The notes beneath the pieces are model-generated. The model had not been told where the DNA came from and made no database searches. It worked only from the letters and a program-made list of their open reading frames with translations. The translations under genes were made by a program, and so were the position numbers. 64,000 nt of DNA, taken from positions 124,001-188,000 of the forward strand of contig JANBVO010000052.1 of assembly GCA_030052745.1 (NCBI GenBank). Direction: 5' to 3'. Below are positions 29,745-37,617 of this stretch, piece after piece. Position 1 is the first letter of the stretch; each line of letters starts with the position of its first letter. Source of the stretch: Pleurostoma richardsiae (Eukaryota; Ascomycota; Sordariomycetes; Calosphaeriales; Pleurostomataceae).

Positions 29745-30835
29745 AGCCGTAATGTCTCGTCATTGTAACCAGAGTAGATCATCGAATCGCCGACGCCCAT
29801 CATGACCTCGGGATTGGGGTACGAGAGCACGTGTGGCTTGGTGATCCCGAATTCGGAATCCAGCAGGCCCTGGCTGAGCAAGTCCGAACCCATGAAGCCA
29901 GCTTCCTCGGGCAGGAACTGCCAGGAGCTGAAGTCTATTGACGGTGCAATCGGTGGGCGCGTCATCCATGAGAGACACGAAGTCGTCGTCGGCACTGTGG
30001 CCGATGTGCTGGACGGCATGATTTCCGAGGGCGCCGAGTTGCTGTTGAAGCTGTCGTAGCCGAGGCTCGGAGGTGAGAGCGTTATATTATTGCTGCCGGC
30101 GCCACCGAAGACGCGAGAATTTTGCTCGAAGTCGGAGTGGCCAGCCTCAGAGGAGCTGGCGCGGTCGGTACGAATGAAGCACATCGAGTGCGTCTCGGCC
30201 TTGACAGCAGCGGTAGCATTACGCTCACGCTCTTGCGTCTCGAGCTCGGCGGCAAGATTGGACAAGCCTGCCTCGTTCTCTGGGAAGACGGCGTGCCCAC
30301 GCAGGTCGGTGTCAGTGTCGGCACGGATGCAGCCCAGCTTGGAGGCGATGCTGTGGATGACGGGCTGGCCGCGTTCGTTGAGGTCAGGCTCTCCTAGGCT
30401 CCAGCTCTGACCTCTGCGCACCATGGCGTACAACTTCTGCGCAGTGGCGATAAGGGCGAAGTGAGTATTCTCTAACACCTCGGCGTATCCTCGAGGGAAT
30501 TCCTTGTATTTCGTCTTCTTCCGTGTCCCCACGACGCACGCAAATCCGTCATCTTTGCACCTCTTACATGGGAACTCTCCGTCGCATTTTGTCTTCTTCA
30601 CTCTACACCTCTCGCAGGCCTTCCATACCCTATTATGCCTTCCTTCCGCTATTGAATACGTGGGGTGCTTGTCATGTATTGAAGGCTGAGGATGTGCGTG
30701 CGAGTGTGTTGTGCTGGCACGCTTGGCAGTGCGATGCACTGATTTCACCGACTTGGAACTGGGCAAGCTGCTGCGCTTTGCACCGTTTGACTTCAAATCA
30801 TCTTCCCTCCGGGGAGTCGGTGAGCTATGTTCCAT
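29741..30835 (-). CDS. Zn2Cys6 transcription factor
   Basis: An intact single exon of 364 residues starts at ATG 30835. The zinc cluster spans residues 74-100: C74-x2-C77-x6-C84-x5-C90-x2-C93-x6-C100, in CERCRVKKTKCDGEFPC and KRCKDDGFAC. It is followed by a basic KKTKYKEFPRGYAEVLE linker, as in regulators of the fluffy type that control asexual development in Neurospora. The linker-adjacent block (ALIATAQKLYAMVRRGQSWS and GQPVIHSIASKLGCIR) also matches that group. The rest is a Ser/Thr-rich activation region with no middle homology domain. It should bind DNA in the nucleus. Targets are unknown; neighbours are relics, so it need not regulate anything local. Confidence 0.85.
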   Translation of the reverse strand: MEHSSPTPRREDDLKSNGAKRSSLPSSKSVKSVHRTAKRASTTHSHAHPQPSIHDKHPTYSIAEGRHNRVWKACERCRVKKTKCDGEFPCKRCKDDGFACVVGTRKKTKYKEFPRGYAEVLENTHFALIATAQKLYAMVRRGQSWSLGEPDLNERGQPVIHSIASKLGCIRADTDTDLRGHAVFPENEAGLSNLAAELETQERERNATAAVKAETHSMCFIRTDRASSSEAGHSDFEQNSRVFGGAGSNNITLSPPSLGYDSFNSNSAPSEIMPSSTSATVPTTTSCLSWMTRPPIAPSIDFSSWQFLPEEAGFMGSDLLSQGLLDSEFGITKPHVLSYPNPEVMMGVGDSMIYSGYNDETLRL

Positions 30836-31250
30836 CTCGGCGAGATCTCGATCCTTTTCTCAGCAATTGTAGCGTAGCGCGTGGTGTTGAATTGTTGAAG
30901 AGATGCTGCGTGCAAGTCGACGCCTGGGGCGCGGAGCACCAAGGCTGCGTTGGTGGGTCGACCATCTTGAGCGTCACGAATCAGCCACCGGAGCAAAGCG
31001 GAGTTCACGAGGGCTTGATAGCAAGACCTCATCACCTCGCGAGACAGGTCTTCTCCGCGTCGGTGGGCTTCACACTCTCAGGAAGCTCTACTGTTCTGTA
31101 CACAGGATCCGGCCAAGATTAGCCCATTGTGCACACTTGATCGTATGTCATTTTCCGTATGAAGCCGGCATCAGGCTCCCACCCCACGAACACAGGATGA
31201 CGCAAGCGGCGTAGCTAACGATAGGTGGTGCCCAACCCCGCACTTCGAGC
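30836..31250. other. Divergent promoter region, 0.4 kb
   Basis: This stretch lies between the Zn2Cys6 gene (minus) and the BTB gene (plus). The part from about 31170 on resembles the region upstream of the second BTB copy. Confidence 0.45.
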
Positions 31251-31262
31251 ATAAAGAGGGAC
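31250..31262 (+). promoter_or_regulatory. TATA-like element of BTB copy 1
   Basis: CATAAAGAGG lies 135 nt before the ATG and recurs 124 nt before the ATG of the duplicate gene (58580-58590), in a flank that has otherwise diverged. Shared position and sequence suggest a core promoter element. Confidence 0.4.
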
Positions 31263-31385
31263 AACCCATCACTGAGACTCGAGACTTTGCTCCTCACTTC
31301 TTCCGCTTCACTGATCACATCTAGGCATTGCCGACGACTCTTGCAAGTAGTTGTTCACGTACCACGGCCCCGCCTGATAAACACC

Positions 31386-32841
31386 ATGAAGAAGTCCCGA
31401 CGAAATTCAGCCAGATTTCTCCCTGAACGGAATGCCGAAGAAGACGATACGCGACCCCAGTCCTCGTAAGTGGCGCACTTACCGGCTCGCATCTCGCTTG
31501 TGCTCATGTAGTATCAGCCCGTACGCGGCGTCCACCATCAAATTGCACGTGAAAGATGGGATTGAATTCACTATCCCACGTCCCTTGCTTCAGAAGTGCC
31601 CAAAGCTGCAGTCTCCCACCTCATGGACTGCTTCTTTACGCCTCGAGGCTACCGAGGATGTCGGACATGTCCTTGTCCATTTTCTTTATACCGAGACGTA
31701 CCAGTGTCTCAGACCGAAGGGAACGTCTCCTACTGAGAAAATCGCCGCCGAGTTCACGACAAGCCTTCGAGTTTACGCCTTGGCTCGAGACTACGAGCTG
31801 CCAGCTCTCGCAGACCTTGCTAAACTCGAGATCGAGCGGCTTGGAAAAGGACTGCCCTTCTCTATCGTCCTTGGTCTGATCCAGAGTGCCTATCCAGATC
31901 CGAGTGCAGATGACGTATGGTTTGGCAGCTATTTGAAGTCCGGCCTGAAGTCTGTTTTCCAGAAACCTTCGGAATTCCTAGATTGTGGTGTACAGGATGT
32001 GGAGCACAAGACCTTGTCAGTGAGCGATTTGCTTGTGAAGGGTCTGGCCGAGTTGGTCCGGGATCATGTCATTCTACCCGAGGACCTCGACGCGGCTCCG
32101 AAAGGTGAGGTGCTCGAAGAGTCTGCCTTCATAATGCCGGTGCCTGAGACATGTGAACCAGCCTCACCGGTGGAGTTTGAGCAAGCACTGCCGGAGAACT
32201 GTGAGCTACAGCCCGATGGACTCTCAGCCGAAGCTGAGGCTGTGTCCATGCTCGCCGCCGAGCCGGAGTCGGAAATGAAGGACGACTCTCTATGGACTGC
32301 GTTTGGCCCTCTCAGGAAGGGCAAGAAGAACAAGAAGACACTGCTCGAGCCTGAGCCTGCACCTGAGCCTGCACTTGACCCCCAGATAATGGAGGAAGAT
32401 GACTTGGCTGTTTCAAGTGTGCCCAAGAAGGATAAAGAAAAGAAGGGCATCATATTTGAGCCTCCGCCGGAAGAGAAGGATGATGACGATACGTTAGCTA
32501 CCTGGCGCACATACAAGAAGGATAAGAAAAAGAAGAACAAGACAAAGAAGAAGGGGTGGGCAATTGAGCCGGAACCCCATCCAGAGTCGGAGGATGTTGG
32601 TCGGAGTACCCAGACAACGTCTGCGCCGGCGATATACACAGACTCTGGGGCTGAACCAGTCGAGGATAGTCCCGCGCTCATCGACGGCTGGACTCTCTGC
32701 AATCCTGGTAACAAAGAGTCTTGGCCTCAGACTTGCAAAAATCGGGAAGAGCGCGTATTTGGGAATGGCCGAGAAGAATGCCACAGCTGCTCAGACTTCG
32801 TCCGTCAGATGTCTCAACAACTTGCTGTGGAGGAGAGATAG
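31386..32841 (+). CDS. BTB/POZ-domain protein, copy 1
   Basis: Exons 31386-31465 and 31512-32841 (46-nt intron GTAAGT..TAG) encode 469 residues. The start CACCATGA is in good context. A BTB fold lies at about 32-190: KLHVKDGIEFTIPRPLLQKC, then VLVHFLYTETYQCL and YALARDYELPALADLAKLEI. This is the divergent fungal BTB type, a dimerisation module often used as a cullin-3 adaptor. The middle is acidic and Pro-rich with Lys-rich patches (KKDKKKKNKTKKK) that can serve as nuclear signals. The C-terminus keeps a CHSCSDFVRQMSQQLA motif shared with the copy at 58.7 kb. The two genes are clear duplicates in the same orientation. Confidence 0.85.
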
Positions 32842-33310
32842 GTGTTCAAGCTTGTACTAGAATAGCTCACAGACAGATACAGCAACGGAGACCATCACTT
32901 TTTTTTTTCCTAGCTGGGAACCACTCCCTCAGCCTATGGCTCTCAGGTGCTGACGATAATCTCTTGTGAGGACTGATCACACAAACTGCCAGGCCTGCCG
33001 TGGGCGTGAGTTCGGCAGCTAATTGAGGATCGTGGCCGGCTCGACGTCTGGATGCATTCTATAGCACTGTCCACATGTATGTTTGAGCGCTTAATATGCT
33101 GATTTCCACGTACTGGGCTCCATTTATATCATCCGATGCGGATAGCTTACCAATGGGCGCGTGGATGTTCTCTCATAGTGTCACGAGGTGAGTCATCGGG
33201 TTAGGATTCATTTCCCGGAGGCTCATATCCTCCTGCCAGTGACTGTTTCATTCTTAGTATAGAGGTGTGCTAGATAGGAGATCCTTGAAGAGAGAGTCCT
33301 CACGGCGTAG
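32842..33310. other. Intergenic, 0.47 kb
   Basis: 3' region of BTB copy 1 and upstream side of the next gene, including a 10-T run near 32900. An unseen first exon of the RRSARIA gene should lie in the right half. Confidence 0.4.
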
Positions 33311-34087
33311 ACTTCTGCATTTGCCCTACACTCACCATCGCCGAGCAGCGACGGCAGTGGTTACAACACATACCCCCCAACGCCTACGGACTCCCGTATT
33401 CGAGCGCAGAACGGGCCAGAGGGTCCAGAAAATGATCCAGAATGGCAACGGGATATTCTGGAGTGGCGCGCGGTCAACTGGCGATGGACTGAAGAGCAGT
33501 ATGAAAAAGGGAGGCTGGATCTAAGGGCCTCGATCAGGTCGTGGCGTGAAGACGACGACGGCAAAAGACGGCGTGAAGCGGTGCTGAAGGAGATAGAGAA
33601 GGTCAAGTATGAGCCCAGAGGCAAATCTCGACAGTCTGCGTCAACACATGTGGACCCTGGCCAACGAGGAGATTCCTCCAAGCCTGCGGAGCTCGTGGAG
33701 CTTGGTATCGCAACACCTGAACGGCGCAAGAGACTGCGCAATATCCGTGGGGAGCAAGGGTCCTCCAAAGATGAGGCAGCTCCATCTCTGCCGCAAGTGA
33801 ATCCAGGTCGTGGCCGCAAGGTCAAATCGACAGCTGTGAATGCAGCTGAGCAGCCGGGCGCTCCAAAACCCCGTCGGAGTGCCCGCATCGCTCACCAAGT
33901 GGAAGAAGCTAAACGAGCCAAACAGTCTGAGGTCTCCGTTGAGCAATTATACTCAACGAGGACCATGCCTTCACGGAACGCTGCGCCAGACAAACGTAAG
34001 AAGGCTCGTGGTACTGTCTCTTCTGGGAGAGGATTATCATCTAAGCCGCAGGGCATAGTAAAGAGAGCGCGGTCGCGAAAGACATGA
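33311..34087 (+). CDS. Basic RRSARIA-motif protein, long paralogue (5' exon missing)
   Basis: An open frame of 258 codons precedes TGA 34085. It has no in-frame ATG near its start and is bounded upstream by a TAG, so an earlier exon must supply the start (candidate splice acceptor GCGTAG at 33310). The N-terminal part contains NTYPPTPTDSRIRAQNGPEG, then PEWQRDILEWRAVNWRWTEE and a charged helix EAVLKEIEKVKYEPRGKSRQ. The C-terminal half is Lys/Arg-rich with KPRRSARIA. The shorter copy at 22.9 kb aligns only with this half. I have a sense of having seen the Y-P-P-T-P / WRAVNWRW block in other fungal hypotheticals but cannot name a family. Probably nuclear by composition. Intact apart from the unresolved start. 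Confidence 0.5.
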   Translation, partial: TSAFALHSPSPSSDGSGYNTYPPTPTDSRIRAQNGPEGPENDPEWQRDILEWRAVNWRWTEEQYEKGRLDLRASIRSWREDDDGKRRREAVLKEIEKVKYEPRGKSRQSASTHVDPGQRGDSSKPAELVELGIATPERRKRLRNIRGEQGSSKDEAAPSLPQVNPGRGRKVKSTAVNAAEQPGAPKPRRSARIAHQVEEAKRAKQSEVSVEQLYSTRTMPSRNAAPDKRKKARGTVSSGRGLSSKPQGIVKRARSRKT

Positions 34088-35762
34088 GCGGGCTTCAGCT
34101 CGGCCCGGGACGTTATGAGAAGTCGGATAGGATTATGCGGTCTTTCGCCGATTGTGCATACTGTAGGAGGCTCACATCATGTCTTCTCAATTTACGTCCC
34201 ACTCTCTTTACAAGATCAGCATAAGACCGTGAAGGTCGACCTACAATCGGGACGAGAAGTAGCTAGCAGGAAATGGTCTACGAGCCCCGTTGAGGCAGGC
34301 ATCCTACGCACAATCCCGCAGCAAGTCCCTTGACTTCTCTTGACCAATAGGACGAAAGCCGCGTAGGTTCCCCGTCACCACGGGAGCTGTTCCGCTGTAT
34401 GTACGTACCGAGTAGTCACCAGCTACCCCGCTCATCTCTCGATCTAATTCTCTTCCTGATTGACCCTATTGGTGTCTTTGAGCAAGGCACTTACAATGCT
34501 GTACGGCGTTTGACAAGCTTGTAAGCCATTCTCAGATATCATCTGTATCCATAAGTGTCGGCAAGTCTCTTGCGCGGAAGTGTGCAGGCGAGGAGACCTA
34601 TGTCGCTCTTCAGTGTACAGTCCTGTACGAGAAAATGACAAGAACGTAAATCTTCAAGATGATTGTTGCTGAAAGAGGTGATCATGCTTTACGATCGTTA
34701 CAGTATTCAGAGACTGTAATGTCCAGTTTTGTCGTACAGTACTGTACATGACCAGGGTACTGTAGTAGCTTAAGATCTCTGCCTCTGGTTTTGGAGGACA
34801 GATGGCCGACTTTGCGTGTTTCCGTGCACGGCGTACTGTACGGCAGTGTCAGCCACACGGTGTCACTTAGCGCCGTAAGCGGCTACAACCTGCAGTACAG
34901 TGCGGATGTCACCATCTGCTGCCCTGTCGAGAGCATGTACATGCTGTCACAAAGGGTGTGCGTACGCAGACAAAGGTTAGAGCTTGTCACACCCATCGCA
35001 GCAGATAATGGCTGTTGAGTTTTCGGATCTACATTCAAGTGACAGGGGAGTAACCTTCCAGGTATGGCGTCAACTGTTAGGCGGCAAGTTCGGAGGCTGT
35101 TGCCGTCCTTTTCTTTCTCATTCCTTTGTTCCGCAGCAGCCATAATTGGCTTTCAGTATTTCATGTACTAGGAAAGTACCCTGCTGTAGCCTGAATGGAC
35201 CAGAACTGTGTTTGGGAGACACCCAGGTCAGAGCTCAGTGTCTGGGCCGTTCTCATCCATTCACCAGGCACCATCTCTACCACACTACCCCATAATGAAA
35301 CGTTGCCCAGGAAGGACGGGACGCGTCGCGTGTTCTCTACGTAGCCATGAGCAACGCCAGCACGTTATAGCAGCTGCCGCCGTTCAGCAGCACGACGAGG
35401 TCGACTCGCGCACGGAGCCACAGCTGCGGCGCTGTCATGGCCGCATTGCATTTGGACGGATACCTAATCGATTGGTTATCGTAAGGCCTCGGCAGCGCGG
35501 GCCAATATTTCAATGTTTTAATGTAGGTGGCTCGTCGGCCAGTCGCCAGCTGTTCTCTAGGCAAAGCAGGGAAGGAGGATTAGGCGGTAGGCTGACTCAT
35601 TAGTCCAACCGACTTGGTTCGCTCGAGAGACCCCTTCAGGCGAGGATATACGAAGAGAATAAAAAGCTGTGAGACCCCATTTACATCACGAGCTTCTAGA
35701 ACGGTCCTTGAGGCTACTACTCCGGACCGTGCTCATTGTTCCAGCCCGAGCAGCACGAAACA
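34088..35762. other. Intergenic, 1.7 kb, repeat-rich
   Basis: No gene is seen. It contains a 14-bp perfect palindrome GTACAGTACTGTAC (34734-34747), dispersed repeat B and, at its right end, the promoter of the kinase-like gene with a possible TATA (GAATAAAAAG near 35657). Confidence 0.45.
34955..35215 (+). repeat. Dispersed repeat B, copy 1
   Basis: It matches 58070-58290 in the same orientation. Shared strings include TATTTCATGTACTAGG and the pair CATTCCTTTGTTCCGCAGCA / TATTCCTTTGTCCTGCAACA, with indels between. No coding potential is conserved, so a non-autonomous element or solo terminal repeat is likely. Confidence 0.7.
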
Positions 35763-36584
35763 ATGTCGAAGCAACATGCGGTTCCATATACGATTGAGTC
35801 GAGCGAGCCGAACCCAGAACGGTGCATCTATACTTGGACCTTGGACGATGGAAGGACCATTGTCGGGCTAGTCGAATGGTCGACGGCCAAGCAGGAAACC
35901 ATCGAGGCCTACCTCAAAGACGTTAAGGAGAGAATCCCCACCCGCAGATATCGGCCGGAGGAGGTTCGTACGCTGGAGATTGTTGGCATCTTCGGCGAAC
36001 CAACTCGAACAGCCGTGTTATACCGGTGCCCCGAGCATCAGATCAACCTTCGGGATGTGCTTCTCAGCGTCGACAAACCCTCTCCCGACGACAGACGCAG
36101 GCTTAGTCTACGAATTGCGACTCAGGTCCGGTCCATCCACGTCCACTGTCATCTTCGACACTCTGCTTTGCGGACAGAGAGTTTTATCTTGTTGGATCCG
36201 CCCAATGCGCTCGATTTCAGCAAACTCTACATCCTCGATTGGGCACGCCAGTCGTCCCCCGGCATGCATCAACACCCAGAACACCAGCCTGATAAGCCTG
36301 CCTGGTTCGATGACGTGTGGTCTATGCTGATGGTTTTGACCGAGATCGCTGAGTGGCAGCCGCTCGGCAACATGTTTCGAGATAAGGTAGAGATGAGGAG
36401 CAGCCAGATGAAGAGGAAGAAATTGGTGGTGACTCAAGATTGGAAGGGTGCATTCACGGCCCAGGTCTTTCAGTACGGCTTCGGTTTCCTCGAGAAGGAC
36501 CGCCAGACACTCGAGAAATACAGCCACTGGAAGGTGAAGGACTTCTATGACGGGTTCTGCGAGCTTCTGAGTTCTAAAATCTGA
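35763..36584 (+). CDS. Protein-kinase-like protein, 273 aa
   Basis: An intact frame starts at ATG 35763 (MSKQHAVPY). The layout of a protein kinase fold is readable but degenerate. A KERIPTRRYRPEEVRTLEIV region stands where the N-lobe would be. Next come a hinge-like RTAVLYRCPEHQINLRDVL, then IATQVRSIHVHCHLRHSALR in the place of the catalytic loop (H-x-x-x-H-x-x-L, no HRD), SFILLD, and YILDWARQSS in the place of DFG. Then comes WFDDVWSMLMVLTEIAEW, which resembles the D-x-W-S/A-x-G helix. Key Lys, HRD Asp and DFG are not canonical, so it is likely a pseudokinase or an atypical enzyme. Such fungal kinase-like proteins often neighbour NLR or HET genes; an NLR lies 1 kb downstream. Confidence 0.65.
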   Translation: MSKQHAVPYTIESSEPNPERCIYTWTLDDGRTIVGLVEWSTAKQETIEAYLKDVKERIPTRRYRPEEVRTLEIVGIFGEPTRTAVLYRCPEHQINLRDVLLSVDKPSPDDRRRLSLRIATQVRSIHVHCHLRHSALRTESFILLDPPNALDFSKLYILDWARQSSPGMHQHPEHQPDKPAWFDDVWSMLMVLTEIAEWQPLGNMFRDKVEMRSSQMKRKKLVVTQDWKGAFTAQVFQYGFGFLEKDRQTLEKYSHWKVKDFYDGFCELLSSKI

Positions 36585-36960
36585 CGCAGTCCCTGTTGAA
36601 GCCGCCGTACTGCGGAGGAGATTAGTCCGAGATAGTCTATGTAATTGATTCGGCGGAGCCAAAGTCTGAGGCTTGTATTCTCAAAGGAATGTGGTGTTAA
36701 AACTCAGCCCGAGCCTCTACGACCCGAATGTGCTATCGTGGTCTAGTGTACATGCTTGAGTGAACAATTTGGGAGCATAAAGCTTACAGTCGGCCATCCC
36801 GTCTGTATAGATAAACGTGAGACAAGACGGAGCGCAAAGAATCTCACCTCTTGCCAGATCCATCCTGCCGGGAGGCCTCTGGACGCGTCATGTGAAGCTC
36901 CTCATCTATGTGAGGATGGCATTATGGTGTCTGAGGAGGTGGATGTCTAACATCTATAGA

Positions 36961-37012
36961 AGTGGGAGGGAAAGGCGAGGGAGGAAAGGGGGGAGGGAAA
37001 AAGGGGGAGGAG
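36961..37012 (+). other. Polypurine tract, 52 nt
   Basis: Fifty of 52 bases on this strand are purines, mainly G-runs separated by A-runs. Such asymmetric tracts can form triplex (H-DNA) or, given several GGG blocks, quadruplex structures. Confidence 0.75.
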
Positions 37013-37309
37013 CCCTGCAGACCGTCATCTCCTGTCACGGGCCCTGGACGGGGTTTTGATGGCGAGAACGACGCCGCCGAGCCAAGTCCTGCTGTGGACG
37101 AGAGCCCTACACGATCCTCTGCTGCTGTTGATGCCCAGAACATGGCCTCTCTGAGTCTTGAGCTTGAGCTTTCTGCTCACAGCGGAAGAGACGATGCCGG
37201 CGACGATTCTACTCAGGTTAAGTCGCGCCTGAGTGGCAAAAGGCCAGATGCGACTTGCCCAAAGTAAGATGCGAGAACCTGATCGATCTTACAGCAGAGG
37301 AAGTGACTC

Positions 37310-37435
37310 TCCGTCCCCGACGGGCGGCATTGCGGTGGTGGATCGACTCAAGACACCAGCATAGATGGCAGAGGACGCACGGGCCACAAGTGTCTGAGAA
37401 CCCTTGTGATCCGTGCACGATTCGATACATGCCTG
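37310..37435 (+). repeat. Dispersed repeat C, copy 1
   Basis: It matches the reverse complement of about 45115-45240. Shared blocks include GTGGTGGATCGACTCAA, CGCACGGGCCACAAGTGTCT and TTGTGATCCGTGCACGATTC. The forward frame reads THGPQVSENPCDPCTIRY here and a similar string in the other copy, so an ancestral coding segment with a C-x-x-C motif is possible. Confidence 0.75.
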
Positions 37436-37617
37436 CATCTTCTTGAGGAGTACATAGGACCAGGGATCAATCGCGGCTCCAGAGGATGATTTGATGATTA
37501 CAAACTAGGGGTTCTCGGACTGGGACCGGAATCATGCCACCGAGGATAGAAGTTAGGAGAAAATCAGGAGTACGCAAAAAGAAATCTAGAGTTGTCCATA
37601 TTTGAAGTCCGACTCCC

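Larger units (their letters stand above)
36585..37617. other. Intergenic, 1.0 kb, with purine tract and repeat C
   Basis: No gene is supported between the convergent kinase-like and NLR genes. It holds a polypurine tract (36961-37012) and dispersed repeat C (37310-37435). Confidence 0.45.

Noticed and set aside
32064-32714. 216-codon minus-strand Ser-rich frame in BTB copy 1
   Set aside because: Shadow of the Lys/Glu-rich coding strand; the same shadow appears in the second copy.
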